A stretch of DNA of 64,000 bases. It comes from Bifidobacterium breve (lineage in GTDB: Bacteria; Actinomycetota; Acidimicrobiia; Acidimicrobiales; Acidimicrobilacustridaceae). A program made the position numbers and the translations under genes. Where the stretch lies: contig CAMCTY010000006.1 of NCBI GenBank assembly GCA_945878725.1, positions 1 to 64,000 of the forward strand, read 5' to 3'. Each line of letters begins with the position of its first letter. The first letter of the stretch is position 1. The notes beneath the pieces were generated by a model. That model worked only from the letters and a program-made list of their open reading frames with translations, had not been told where the DNA came from and did not search any database. This document shows positions 16,065 to 25,281 of this stretch, in pieces.

Positions 16065-17651
16065 TCAGGCAGGACGGAAGTCGTCCTCGGAGAGACCGGA
16101 CTCCGGGCGCAGTGTTGGGAAGAGGATCACTTCGCGGATGCTTTCCACGCCGGCCAAAAGCATGATCAATCGATCGATGCCGATTCCGAGTCCACCTGCT
16201 GGCGGCATGCCGTACTCAAGCGCTCGGATGTAGTCGAGGTCAACATCGCCAGCTTCAAGATCGCCCGCCGCCTTCTGCGCAGCGCCTTCCTGGAACCGCA
16301 ACAGTTGCTCGACCGGATCATTGAGTTCGCTGTAGGCATTCGCCAATTCTCGGCCGTCGACAATGACTTCAAATCGTTCGACGAGATGCGGATTATCACG
16401 ATGGGGTTTGGCCAGAGGCGATGTCTCGCGGGGATGATCGAGCACAACCGTCGGCTGAATCACTTTCGATTCCACCAGCTCGTCGTAGACCTCATGAGTG
16501 CAGCGCCCGGATCCCCACGAGTCCTTCCATGACAGTCCCAAGCCATCGAGAACAGCTCTGGCTTCGGCGAGATCCATCCCCGGATGAATGTCGACACCGA
16601 TCACTTCCTTGATTAGGTCGACCATCGTCACTCTTCGCCACGGTGCCGCAAGTTCAATCACGTGACCGTGTACCTCAATTGATGTCGCACCGGTGGCGGA
16701 CAACGCCGCACCCGAAACCAACGACTCAACGAGTTCGATCATCTCGTTGTAATCACCGAAGGCCTCGTATGCCTCAAGCATCGTGAACTCGGGATTATGT
16801 CGAGTATCGATTCCTTCGTTTCGGAACACCCGTCCGATTTCGAAGACCCTCTCGAACCCACCCACGAGCAGCCGTTTGAGCGGAAGTTCGAGTGCGATCC
16901 GCAGATACGTCGTCAGATCAAGTGCGTTGTAATGGGTAGTGAAAGGCCGAGCGGTTGCGCCGCCCTGCTGCAGATGCAGGAACGGGGTCTCAACCTCGAG
17001 ATAACCGCGCTCGCGAAGTTCAGCTCGAATCGAGTCGACGGCAGCAAACCTGATCTCAAACACGCGCCGGGCATCATCGTTGACCGTGAGGTCGACATAA
17101 CGCTGTCGATATCGAGCATCGACGTCGGCCAAGCCCTTCCACTTGTCGGGCAGCGGTCGTAGAGCCTTACTCAGAAGTTCATACGAAGTGACCTTGACCG
17201 AAAGCTCGCCCTTCTTCGTCACCATCACGAGTCCCTCGACCCCGACCCAGTCGCCCCGGTCCAGAGTGTTGAACTCGGCGAAAGCCTCCTTGCCAAGAAC
17301 ACCGGCGGACACAAACAACTGCACCTCGCCTGTGCGATCACGCAGTTGTCCGAACGTCAACCGACCCTGCTCACGCTTGAGCATCAGTCGACCAGCGATG
17401 CGGACGCTCACCTCTGTCTCGGAACCAGCCTCGAGCACATCGAATTCAGCTCGGAGTTCTCCGACCGTGCGGTCTCGATCAAATCGATACGGATAGGGAT
17501 CTGTTCCTGCCGCCCGCATTGCTTCGAGCTTCGCCAACCGCTGAGAACGAATCGATGCCCTTTCCTCGGGGCTCACCTCGAGTTCCTCGGGTGCTTCCTC
17601 CCCTACTCCCGGTTCACTGGGCACCGATGATGCGGTTTCGTCAATGCTCAT
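16065..17651 (-). CDS. lysS: Lysine--tRNA ligase (class II)
   Basis: The 528-residue class II synthetase charges tRNA-Lys. Visible features are an acidic N-terminal extension (residues 1-35), the OB-fold anticodon-binding domain (VSVRIAGRLMLKREQGRLTF), motif 2 (EIGRVFRNEGIDTRHNPEFT) and motif 3 (GGLGIGIDRLIMLLAG). ATG 17651 has GGAGAG upstream. The N-terminal extension is longer than in the E. coli enzyme. No other domain is fused, unlike LysX. It is the first gene of a likely lysS-mprF-like-SRAP unit. Confidence 0.95.
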   Translation of the reverse strand: MSIDETASSVPSEPGVGEEAPEELEVSPEERASIRSQRLAKLEAMRAAGTDPYPYRFDRDRTVGELRAEFDVLEAGSETEVSVRIAGRLMLKREQGRLTFGQLRDRTGEVQLFVSAGVLGKEAFAEFNTLDRGDWVGVEGLVMVTKKGELSVKVTSYELLSKALRPLPDKWKGLADVDARYRQRYVDLTVNDDARRVFEIRFAAVDSIRAELRERGYLEVETPFLHLQQGGATARPFTTHYNALDLTTYLRIALELPLKRLLVGGFERVFEIGRVFRNEGIDTRHNPEFTMLEAYEAFGDYNEMIELVESLVSGAALSATGATSIEVHGHVIELAAPWRRVTMVDLIKEVIGVDIHPGMDLAEARAVLDGLGLSWKDSWGSGRCTHEVYDELVESKVIQPTVVLDHPRETSPLAKPHRDNPHLVERFEVIVDGRELANAYSELNDPVEQLLRFQEGAAQKAAGDLEAGDVDLDYIRALEYGMPPAGGLGIGIDRLIMLLAGVESIREVILFPTLRPESGLSEDDFRPA

Positions 17652-17734
17652 GGCGGCTCTCCGGAAGGTGGGAAATAGTTCAGCTACGACTCAGGGCGAA
17701 CCCGCCCGGTCCACATCGTCTCATCCGACGCGCG

Positions 17735-17761
17735 TGCGGGGTGCCATTCTGGCACCCCGCA
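17735..17761. terminator. GC-rich 12-bp hairpin between tRNA-Pro and lysS (possible terminator)
   Basis: TGCGGGGTGCCA (17735-17746) is exactly complementary to 17750-17761 with a 3-base loop. It lies 7 bases past the tRNA-Pro CCA end on the minus strand. No T-run follows on either strand, so it may be a processing or Rho-assisted stop rather than a classical intrinsic terminator. Confidence 0.5.
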
Positions 17762-17767
17762 TCACGA

Positions 17768-17845
17768 TGGTCGGGCTGGCGGGATTCGAACCCACGACCT
17801 TCGGTCCCCCAGACCGACGCGCTAACCAAGCTGCGCCACAGCCCG
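17768..17845 (-). tRNA. tRNA-Pro (anticodon GGG)
   Basis: On the minus strand the acceptor arm CGGGCTG pairs with CAGCCCG. The anticodon stem TCGGT/ACCGA encloses the loop CTGGGGG (anticodon GGG), and the T-loop GGTTCGAATCC is intact. The 3' CCA is encoded (17770-17768). A TAAGGT hexamer about 15 bases upstream of the 5' end could be its -10 element. Confidence 0.96.
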
Positions 17846-17858
17846 TGACGGGTCCACC

Positions 17859-19385
17859 TTAGCGACCGGCCGGGGTACCGCCGAATCGACCAAAGTCCTT
17901 CCGATAGTCCGACCGAGGGAACGATCTTGTCCGCCACCAGTACTCGATCGTCGTTCCTGGCCACATTGTGTCGACTCGTCCGTCATCGGAGCGATACCAA
18001 CTTCCACATCCCGACGTCCAGACGGTCTTCGAGAGACGACGCTGCATTTCGTCGTAGGTCGTCGTCTCCAGGGCGTCATCGAGTTCCAACGAAACAGCGC
18101 CTGATCGCCGGAGCTCGTTGAGCGCGCCGCGCACGTAACGCAGTTGGGCCTCGATCATGAACACGATCGAATTATGGCCAAGACCGGTGCTGGGTCCGGC
18201 GAGAAGGTACAGATTAGGGAACCCGGAGACGGTCATACCCATGTGGGTCCTCGCCCCATTGCGCCAGTGCTCGGTGATTTCTTCGCCGTTACGTCCAAAG
18301 ATCCGCAGCGGCGCCAAAAACTCAGTGGCTGCGAATCCGGTCGCGGCGATCAGGACGTCGAACTCGTGGACTTCCCCACCAGCCACAACACCAACGGGCG
18401 AGATCGCTTCGATGGAATCAGTAACCACGTCGACGTTCTCGCGAGCGAGGGCCGGATACCAGTCATTGGTAATGAGAAGCCGTTTACAACCCGGCTCGAA
18501 CTCGGGGACAAACTTCTGTTGCTCAACCGGGTCCGAGATCGACGCGTCGATCAGTTCACGCCCTGCGACTTTGATTCGTTCTGCGAGGCGCTGAGCGATA
18601 CGACCTCTCCCGATAAATGCGAGCGAAAGCATCTCCTGACGGAAATAGATCCGCCACCGATGAAGGCGCTGCAGCACGGGGAGCTTTCGGTACAGAGAAC
18701 GACGCCACTGCGGACTCGGCCGATCGTCGCGCGGAAGGACCCAAGGGGGTGTGCGCTGAAAGATCGTGACGCTCCTCGCTGCGCCAGCAATCTCCGGCAC
18801 AAACTGGACAGCAGATGCACCGGTACCAATGACGCCGACCTTCTTCCCTGCGAGGTCAATGTCGTGACGCCACCGGGCCGAGTGGAAAACTTCACCCTTG
18901 AAGGAGTCGATCCCGGGGATCGCAGGCATCGCCGGGCGCCGAAGCGGACCGGTGGCTCCGATTACAGAACCAGCTTTCACGACGACTCCGTCAGAGAAGG
19001 TCACACCCCAACAATCGTCGTCATTGATCCAGCGCAACTCGGAAACCTCGCGACCGAATTGCAGATGCGGACGCAGATCGAACTCAATAGCGGTCTTTTC
19101 GAGATACGTCTCGATCTCGGGCTGCGCTGGGTAACTACGTGTCCACTCGGGGTTCAGCGAGAACGAGAGCGAATAAAGATGGCTCGGGATGTCACATGCG
19201 CATCCCGGGTACGTGTTGTCGCGCCAGGTTCCGCCAACAGAGTCTGCTTGTTCGTAAATAGCGAACGAGGAAACACCCGAACGCAGCAGCGATTCGCCGG
19301 CTCCGAGTCCGCCGAAACCGGCGCCAATAATGATCACATCGAAGTCAAGGTCCAGTCGAAGACGCGGCAGCGTTTTGGATTTCAC
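17859..19385 (-). CDS. Flavin-containing monooxygenase, Baeyer-Villiger type
   Basis: The 508-residue protein has two Rossmann motifs, IIIGAGFGGLGAG near residue 20 (FAD) and VGVIGTGASAVQ near residue 190 (NADPH). Between them is the Baeyer-Villiger fingerprint FKGEVFHSARW. These class B flavoproteins insert oxygen next to a ketone or oxidise S/N atoms; the substrate is unknown. GTG 19385 was chosen because it overlaps the stop of the small zinc-ribbon gene by 4 bases and gives a normal-length N-terminus. A long antisense frame covers it but has no coding features. Confidence 0.9.
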   Translation of the reverse strand: MKSKTLPRLRLDLDFDVIIIGAGFGGLGAGESLLRSGVSSFAIYEQADSVGGTWRDNTYPGCACDIPSHLYSLSFSLNPEWTRSYPAQPEIETYLEKTAIEFDLRPHLQFGREVSELRWINDDDCWGVTFSDGVVVKAGSVIGATGPLRRPAMPAIPGIDSFKGEVFHSARWRHDIDLAGKKVGVIGTGASAVQFVPEIAGAARSVTIFQRTPPWVLPRDDRPSPQWRRSLYRKLPVLQRLHRWRIYFRQEMLSLAFIGRGRIAQRLAERIKVAGRELIDASISDPVEQQKFVPEFEPGCKRLLITNDWYPALARENVDVVTDSIEAISPVGVVAGGEVHEFDVLIAATGFAATEFLAPLRIFGRNGEEITEHWRNGARTHMGMTVSGFPNLYLLAGPSTGLGHNSIVFMIEAQLRYVRGALNELRRSGAVSLELDDALETTTYDEMQRRLSKTVWTSGCGSWYRSDDGRVDTMWPGTTIEYWWRTRSFPRSDYRKDFGRFGGTPAGR

Positions 19386-19588
19386 GTGACGAGCCACAAA
19401 ACCCCCTGAATCGCGCGCCAGCCGAGATAAGCACCGGCGCCAGCCACGAGTATCCAGAAATGCCATGGCACTCCGGTGTCCTTGGGCGGATCGCCAATCA
19501 TTCGCCCGCATGACGGGCACGTCCCGTCCGGAGGAAGCGTGTTGGGATTCCAGAACTTGGAGCAGTCCTCACACCACGGCATGCCCAA
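19382..19588 (-). CDS. Small zinc-ribbon membrane protein
   Basis: The 68-residue protein has two CxxC knuckles (WCEDCSKFWNP at residues 5-15 and GTCPSCGRM at residues 23-31) followed by one transmembrane helix (WHFWILVAGAGAYLGWRAIQ, residues 43-62). The layout, ribbon outside the membrane and short tail, recurs in actinobacterial hypothetical proteins, but no function is known to me. It is 9 bases downstream of der and overlaps the monooxygenase start. Confidence 0.75.
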   Translation of the reverse strand: MGMPWCEDCSKFWNPNTLPPDGTCPSCGRMIGDPPKDTGVPWHFWILVAGAGAYLGWRAIQGVLWLVT

Positions 19589-19597
19589 TCTCCCCGA

Positions 19598-20920
19598 CTA
19601 GTCGCGCTTACGAACGCGGATCTTGATGGGAGTTGAGCCGAAATCGCACGCTTCACGCAATGAACGCTCGAGATAGCGCAGATAAGCCGGCGCAAGTTCC
19701 TTGTTCGCAAACAGCGTGAAGGTCGGAGGATCGACCGCACCTTGCGTCGCGTAAAGCACCCTGCCCCCATGAGGAGCAGGTTGTGCTGCTTGCGCAGCGC
19801 GGATGACCTGATTGACCTTACGGGTCGGAATGCGCTTGTGATAGTCGTCGATTGTGCCGGCGAGTGCAGGCAGCAGACGATGGACGCCCTTGCCCGTGAG
19901 TGCACTGAGCTTCAGTACCGGTGAGTCCCCGATGAAGTGGAGTCGCTGCGAGATCTGGTAGCCGACCTCGTCACGCGCATCGGCGTCAAGCAGTTCCCAT
20001 TTGTTCATCACCACGACAACCGGACAACCGGCCGCATCGACACGCTCAGCGAGACGCTGATCCTGCGCAGTGACTCCGACAGTTGAATCAATGACGAGAA
20101 GAGCCACGTCTGATCGATCGATAGCCTGAAGCGCACGGACAAGCGAGTAGTACTCGGTGCCTCCGTCGATCTTGCTTCGACGACGCATACCGGCAGTGTC
20201 GACGAAGCGGACCGGACCATCCTCTGTCTCGACGACGGTATCGACGGCGTCACGGGTAGTACCAGGCATGTCGTGAACGACGGAGCGATCGTCGCCAATC
20301 AGACGATTGAAGAGGGTCGACTTTCCGACGTTCGGCCGGCCGACGATCGACACCGAGAAGATTTTGTCGGCAGGCGCTGCATCAACATCTACCTCGACCT
20401 CTGGGACTGCAGGCAGAATCTTGACGAGATCTTCGAGCAGATCCCCTGTGCCGCGCCCGTGCAGGGCACTAACCGGATAGGGATCGCCGACGCCAAGCCG
20501 CACAAACTCCCAAATCGAGTTTTCACGATTGGTGTCGTCGACCTTGTTCACAACAACCAAAACCGGGCGGCCATTGCGCCGAAGAATGTTCGCGATTCGG
20601 CTGTCCTCTTCGGTAATGCCAATCACCGTGTCCACAACGAAAAGTACACAATCGGCTTCCTCGATCGCCTTTTCGCTCTGAGCAGAAACCTTCGCATCGA
20701 GGGAGTCTCCGTCGGGCATCCAGCCGCCGGTGTCGACAAGTCGGAACTCGCGACCCTGCCATTCAGCTACTACTTCCTTGCGATCGCGGGTAACACCGGG
20801 CTTCTCCTCGACGATCGCCTCTCGGCGGCCGACGATGCGGTTGAAGAGTGTCGACTTGCCGACGTTCGGTCGTCCTACGACGGCAACGCTCGGTAGTTCT
20901 TGGCTCGGCTCGGTACTCAT
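19598..20920 (-). CDS. der: Ribosome biogenesis GTPase Der (EngA)
   Basis: The 440-residue protein contains two tandem GTPase domains, each with GRPNVGKSTLFNR (near residues 15 and 188). Each has DTGG/DTAG switch and NKVD/NKWE specificity motifs, followed by a C-terminal KH-like domain (LFANKELAPAYLRYLERSLR). Der acts in 50S subunit assembly. Its ATG overlaps the stop of the DUF512 gene by 4 bases. Confidence 0.97.
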   Translation of the reverse strand: MSTEPSQELPSVAVVGRPNVGKSTLFNRIVGRREAIVEEKPGVTRDRKEVVAEWQGREFRLVDTGGWMPDGDSLDAKVSAQSEKAIEEADCVLFVVDTVIGITEEDSRIANILRRNGRPVLVVVNKVDDTNRENSIWEFVRLGVGDPYPVSALHGRGTGDLLEDLVKILPAVPEVEVDVDAAPADKIFSVSIVGRPNVGKSTLFNRLIGDDRSVVHDMPGTTRDAVDTVVETEDGPVRFVDTAGMRRRSKIDGGTEYYSLVRALQAIDRSDVALLVIDSTVGVTAQDQRLAERVDAAGCPVVVVMNKWELLDADARDEVGYQISQRLHFIGDSPVLKLSALTGKGVHRLLPALAGTIDDYHKRIPTRKVNQVIRAAQAAQPAPHGGRVLYATQGAVDPPTFTLFANKELAPAYLRYLERSLREACDFGSTPIKIRVRKRD

Positions 20921-22296
20921 CGTGACTCCAAAGCAGCGCGCAGCGCTATGCCATCGGTAGCGATGACTTCGACTGAGCGAGGTAGATCATGGAGCGCGGT
21001 TCCATCGAGGAACACGCCTTGGGAAAGACAGACATCAGGAAGCAGATAGCGATGCCCTTCGGGCTCACCCGAAAGAACTCGGGTGAGATCGCTGCCTGTC
21101 ATCAGGCCTGCGACCGCAGTGTTGCCACCGAAGAACTCGTTCTCTACCGGGATGATGCGGACATCGTCGCGACCCAGAGAATCAATGAGCGGCCGGAGCA
21201 CCTCTACGCCATAGGCACCGGTAAGAATTCCGATCGGAGCGTTGGCTCGGGGCCGCAACTGAACGCGTCCGCCGCCGGCCGCTGGTGAGGCTTGGGTGCG
21301 AGGAGCTCGATAGCCCTCGGGAGGTGCACCGTCGACCCATGCGAAAAAGCCAGTAGCTACGCCTGTGGGCGAATCAGTGACACCCATAAATTCGCGCTCG
21401 AAAGTTCGGGCCATACCAACCCCGTCTTCGTGCATCGGGAAACCCTCGTACGCATCCGGTTCAGGAAATGGCTCTCCGGCAGTGAGGTAATACTCATCAG
21501 CCGCGAACACCAGGCGATGCCCGAGCGTGGTCAGGAAAATGTCCTGCCAATCGTGCACGGTGCGAACGACTTCCGCGGCTTCCTCACGAGTGTGAGGCCG
21601 CATGGCCGCCTCCGGGTTGTACTTACTCACCCCAAGCGGGACGACACAGATACTTGCCAACTCGGGGAAACGGTCCAGAACGCCAGCGAGCGTGTCGTCG
21701 AGAATCGCTCCGTTGTTGCGATCCGGACACACGACGATCTGACCGTGCACTTCGATGTCGTGATCAAGAAGCGCTCGAAGCCACCGAAGACTCGTCGCTC
21801 CCCGCCGGTTCCGGAGAAGATCGGCACGGACCTCCGGATCAGTCGCATGGATCGAAACATGGAGGGGTGAAATCCGCTCCGTGATCACACGCTCGAGATC
21901 GGACTCGGTGAACCGGGTGAGCGTCGTGAAGTTTCCGTAGAGGAACGACAGGCGATAATCGTCGTCCTTGAGATACAAGCTCTTCCGTAGACCTGGCGGG
22001 AGCTGGTAAATGAAGCAGAACTCGCAATGGTTGTCGCAGGTACGCACCTGGTCGAAAAGGGCTGAGTGGATCTCGGCGCCCAACGGCTCCCCCGGCGATT
22101 TCTCAATTCCAAGGCTGAGTCCGAGGCCCCCGCGGGTCACTTCGAGCTCGATTTCGGCCTCGTCGGCAAGGAGCCGGTAGGCAATGACGTCGCGCGGCAC
22201 TTCCCCATTGAGGGAAAGAATCTCGTCTCCCACCTGCAATCCGGCCCTTTCGGCTGGCGACGCAGGTGCGACGCTGACAACACGGGGCACGGACAT
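20917..22296 (-). CDS. DUF512 / radical-SAM-like protein with N-terminal PDZ domain
   Basis: The 459-residue protein begins with a PDZ domain (SVAPASPAERAGLQVGDEIL, residues 8-27), followed by a radical-SAM-like barrel with CDNHCEFCFIYQLP (CxxxCxFC near residue 88) and the C-terminal DUF512 region. This architecture is widely conserved next to der, but the reaction is unknown; iron-sulfur RNA or protein modification is only a guess. ATG 22296 is 8 bases after TAGCCT (22310-22305), so it is probably leaderless and divergent from ispH. Confidence 0.88.
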   Translation of the reverse strand: MSVPRVVSVAPASPAERAGLQVGDEILSLNGEVPRDVIAYRLLADEAEIELEVTRGGLGLSLGIEKSPGEPLGAEIHSALFDQVRTCDNHCEFCFIYQLPPGLRKSLYLKDDDYRLSFLYGNFTTLTRFTESDLERVITERISPLHVSIHATDPEVRADLLRNRRGATSLRWLRALLDHDIEVHGQIVVCPDRNNGAILDDTLAGVLDRFPELASICVVPLGVSKYNPEAAMRPHTREEAAEVVRTVHDWQDIFLTTLGHRLVFAADEYYLTAGEPFPEPDAYEGFPMHEDGVGMARTFEREFMGVTDSPTGVATGFFAWVDGAPPEGYRAPRTQASPAAGGGRVQLRPRANAPIGILTGAYGVEVLRPLIDSLGRDDVRIIPVENEFFGGNTAVAGLMTGSDLTRVLSGEPEGHRYLLPDVCLSQGVFLDGTALHDLPRSVEVIATDGIALRAALESR

Positions 22297-22304
22297 AGGT
22301 CATG

Positions 22305-22323
22305 AGGCTAGTGCCGGTAACCT
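22305..22323. promoter_or_regulatory. Closely spaced divergent -10 elements (DUF512 gene and ispH)
   Basis: TAGCCT on the minus strand (22310-22305) lies 8 bases before ATG 22296. TAACCT on the plus strand (22318-22323) lies 8 bases before ATG 22332. No -35 consensus stands out for either. Confidence 0.55.
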
Positions 22324-22331
22324 TCAATCCA

Positions 22332-23405
22332 ATGATCGGTGATTCTGAGCCCACAACATCTGCCCAAATGACCGGCCCCGCTGACAAGGTCCTTCTGGCC
22401 GCCCCTCGGGGTTTCTGCGCCGGCGTCGAGATGGCAATAAAGGCTCTCGCCTGGATGGTTCGGGCCTTCGAACCGCCGGTGTACTGCTATCACGAGATCG
22501 TCCACAATCAACGGGTAGTAGAGCGTTTCGAGGACCTTGGCGTGATTTTCGTCGACGAAATCGGCGAGGTGCCAAAGGGTCGCCCTGTCATGCTCTCGGC
22601 CCACGGATCAGCCCCCGAGGTGGTGGCTGCCGCCCAGGCCAATGGTGGCTACGTCGTCGACGCGGTCTGCCCACTGGTGACCAAAGTTCACCACGAGGTC
22701 AAGGTCAGAGCCGGTAAGGGTTATCAAATCGTCTATGTGGGGCACGAAGGCCACGAAGAGGCCGTCGGAACCATGGCGGTCGCTCCCGATGCCATCCACC
22801 GGGTCGAGTCAGTCGCCGAGGTTGCGGCGTTGCCCGCATTCACTGAACCGGTCGCGCTTCTGGCGCAGACCACCCTCAGTCACCGTGATTGGGCTGAAGT
22901 GCTCGACGCAACCCGTGAGCGCTTCCCGGAAATGTGGGTCCCGGGTAAATCCGATCTCTGCTTTGCCACCACCAATCGCCAGTCGGCCCTCATGGAGATC
23001 GCGCCCCGGTGCGACGCCATGGTCATCATCGGATCGGCGAACTCCTCCAACACGAGGGCGCTCGAAAGTTTGGCCCGGCAGGCCGGATGCCCGAGGGTTT
23101 ACAGGGTGAACGGACCTGAGGAACTCCCCGATGATCTCGCCGGCGTTGTCGGTGTCACCGCTGGCGCTTCAGCGCCTGAGGAACTCGTCGCATCGGTGAT
23201 CCACAAGATCAATCCCCGTAACGGAGTCGAAGAGGTCAGAGTGACCGAGGAAGACGAGTATTTCCCGCCGCCGCGCAATCTTCGCGATCTCATTACATCG
23301 GTCGATGCCGCGGCCACTCTCCTTCTCGGAGGCCCGGTTGACGATCGTCCCCCCATGAATGACCGCTCTCTTCACGCGAGTGACGTGCTCGCGTCGCTGA
23401 CCTGA
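22332..23405 (+). CDS. ispH: 4-hydroxy-3-methylbut-2-enyl diphosphate reductase
   Basis: The 357-residue [4Fe-4S] enzyme makes IPP and DMAPP in the last step of the MEP pathway. The three cluster cysteines are seen in PRGFCAGVEMA, DAVCPLVTKVHHEV and DLCFATTNRQ. The final substrate-binding TAGASAPEELV is present. ATG 22332 was chosen because TAACCT lies 8 bases upstream; an earlier in-frame ATG at 22302 would start upstream of that hexamer. The N-terminus carries a short non-conserved lead. Confidence 0.95.
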   Translation: MIGDSEPTTSAQMTGPADKVLLAAPRGFCAGVEMAIKALAWMVRAFEPPVYCYHEIVHNQRVVERFEDLGVIFVDEIGEVPKGRPVMLSAHGSAPEVVAAAQANGGYVVDAVCPLVTKVHHEVKVRAGKGYQIVYVGHEGHEEAVGTMAVAPDAIHRVESVAEVAALPAFTEPVALLAQTTLSHRDWAEVLDATRERFPEMWVPGKSDLCFATTNRQSALMEIAPRCDAMVIIGSANSSNTRALESLARQAGCPRVYRVNGPEELPDDLAGVVGVTAGASAPEELVASVIHKINPRNGVEEVRVTEEDEYFPPPRNLRDLITSVDAAATLLLGGPVDDRPPMNDRSLHASDVLASLT

Positions 23406-23439
23406 CACACTTTTCGTTACCGACCCGGAGGTAAGCCTG

Positions 23440-23994
23440 ATGACCGCATCGTTCACCCGCATGGATGAGTCCACCGCCGACCAATGGATGGAGATCGGAG
23501 CTCAGACCTCGGCGAATCAGGGCCGCGTTGCCGACAGCATTCTTGGTCTCCTTCGCTCACTGGCACTGATCACCGACGGATTCGGTACCGACCAACTCAC
23601 ACACTGCTTGCAGACGGCAACGATGGCTGAACGCTCTGGAGCCGACGACGAGATCGTCTTCGCCGCCCTGCTCCACGACGTCGGCAAGGCAATCAGCGTT
23701 CCGAACCATCCCGCGATCGCGGCGGAGATAATTCGGCCCTACGTGAGTCCAGATGTGTACGAGATGATCCGGGTGCATCAAGATTTTCAAGGACGCCATT
23801 ACTACGCACACTTCGGTGGAAACCCCGACGCCCGAGAAAACCATCGCGAGGCCCTCACGCCCGACCAGTGGGCTCTGGCCGAAACCTTCGCCGACGAATG
23901 GGACCAAAAAGCATTCGATCCGGGCTATGACACTCTCCCCCTCGAGCACTTCGAACCGCTCGTGCGAAGGGTTACCGCCAAGTCAATGATCTAG
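23440..23994 (+). CDS. HD-domain protein, PhnZ-like (possible mixed-valent diiron oxygenase)
   Basis: The 184-residue protein contains an HD metal-binding pattern: HCLQTATMAERSGAD, AALLHDVGK, NHPAIAAE and the downstream VHQDFQGRHYY. The order of histidines and the C-terminal EWDQKAFDP segment resemble PhnZ/TmpB-type HD oxygenases, which use two irons to break C-P or similar bonds, more than simple HD phosphohydrolases. This assignment is by motif memory and remains tentative. GGAGG lies 8 bases before ATG 23440. It follows ispH on the same strand but has no phosphonate genes nearby. Confidence 0.8.
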   Translation: MTASFTRMDESTADQWMEIGAQTSANQGRVADSILGLLRSLALITDGFGTDQLTHCLQTATMAERSGADDEIVFAALLHDVGKAISVPNHPAIAAEIIRPYVSPDVYEMIRVHQDFQGRHYYAHFGGNPDARENHREALTPDQWALAETFADEWDQKAFDPGYDTLPLEHFEPLVRRVTAKSMI

Positions 23995-24036
23995 ATGTCA
24001 ATGATCTAGCTGAAGTTCCGGCCCTCGGGCCGAGGG

Positions 24037-25209
24037 TTACAACCCGCGGTGATCGTCAACGAGTCCGAGAAGCACCTGAGCTGATTCAAGGTACGTCTTC
24101 TCGCTAATGAACGCGTGCTGTGTGCCGGTGTAGAGATCTCGGAACGCTCGCTCCAACCGGCTGCCCTGACGGATTGCCGTGGTGCCAGCGGCGAGGTGCG
24201 CCCACTGTGCAACCTCACGCGAAGCCTCAGTTGCATAGGTTGCGGCGATTCGCATATCGGCTCGCATCTGCGGCGAGAGTTCCTCACCGGCTGCAACTCT
24301 TGACTCCACCCCGACAAACGTGTCGGCGACGAGGAGGCGGGCGGCTCGCCACATTCCGAGATGGTGGGCGTAGTTGCGCTGAAACGACGGACGATTAGCA
24401 AGCGGGTCCATGTCGCCCATCCGGACCTTCGTGAGTGCAAGGTCGCGAACGTCATCAAGCATGCTCTCGGCGACACCAAGGGCCCACGCCGCGTGACCCG
24501 CTGCGGTGATCGACATGAGGCCCATTTTGAAGACAGGTGAGCTCCCCCGCTGCGGCTTGCGGTCGAAGAGACCAATGGTGCGGTGTTCAGGAACGAACAG
24601 GTCGGTGACGTTGTAATCAAACGAGCCAGTTCCACGCAGACCCTGGACATGCCAGCCGTCGGTGAAGTTGATGTCGTCGCGATGGATGACTGCGGCGCGA
24701 AGTGCGATCTGCCCGTCCTCGTCGACGCCGAAGTTGCCATCGTCGATCGTGAGGAATCCGGCGCACACGAATTCCGAATGCCCCGTGCCTGAACCGAAGT
24801 TCCACGAACCGGAAACTCGGTAACCACCGTCAACCTTGATCCCCTGACCATTGGGAGCAAACTGGCCGCCCATCGTCACGCGCTCGGCCGAACCAAAAGT
24901 CTCGTCGAATCCCTGCTGCGGGAGGTACGCCGCTACGGCGGCGGCGGACGGGAGGTTGGCAATTCCGATCCAGCCGAACGAACCATCGAGCCAGGCCATG
25001 CGCTGCCAGATATCTAGCATCTCAGCGAAGCCGGGCTCGCTTCCGCCGGCCTCCGCAGGATTCAAGTACGACATGAGACCGGAATCCCAAAGCGCATCAA
25101 CCACGGGTTGCGTCATCGTGCGATTGGCTTCGCAAGCATCGGCCTCGGCAGTGATGAGCTCAGCCAACGAGTCGACGAGATCGGTTCCGTGTTCCCCCAG
25201 AAGTGTCAT
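24037..25209 (-). CDS. Acyl-CoA dehydrogenase-fold flavoprotein (group D monooxygenase/HsaA-like)
   Basis: The roughly 390-residue protein has the acyl-CoA dehydrogenase fold: an N-terminal helical domain, a beta domain with GYRVSGSWNFGSGTGHSEFV near residue 130, and a C-terminal helical domain. It lacks the typical catalytic Glu motif of true dehydrogenases that I would expect, and resembles the two-component flavin monooxygenases (HsaA/HpaB type). The substrate is unknown. The start is uncertain: ATG 25209 (MTLLGEHGTD) is preferred because earlier in-frame codons lack family-like sequence. It follows plsC with a 72-base gap. Confidence 0.8.
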   Translation of the reverse strand: MTLLGEHGTDLVDSLAELITAEADACEANRTMTQPVVDALWDSGLMSYLNPAEAGGSEPGFAEMLDIWQRMAWLDGSFGWIGIANLPSAAAVAAYLPQQGFDETFGSAERVTMGGQFAPNGQGIKVDGGYRVSGSWNFGSGTGHSEFVCAGFLTIDDGNFGVDEDGQIALRAAVIHRDDINFTDGWHVQGLRGTGSFDYNVTDLFVPEHRTIGLFDRKPQRGSSPVFKMGLMSITAAGHAAWALGVAESMLDDVRDLALTKVRMGDMDPLANRPSFQRNYAHHLGMWRAARLLVADTFVGVESRVAAGEELSPQMRADMRIAATYATEASREVAQWAHLAAGTTAIRQGSRLERAFRDLYTGTQHAFISEKTYLESAQVLLGLVDDHRGL

Positions 25210-25281
25210 GGTCAGATCATTGCCCAAAATCAGCCGCTCCTGCGACATCTGGAGCCGCAAATCTCCGGTTGCGGCGAGGCA

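Noticed and set aside
18144-19409. 421-codon open frame antisense to the flavin monooxygenase
   Set aside because: The opposite strand has two Rossmann motifs and the Baeyer-Villiger fingerprint; the antisense frame has no motif and reflects codon bias of a GC-rich gene.
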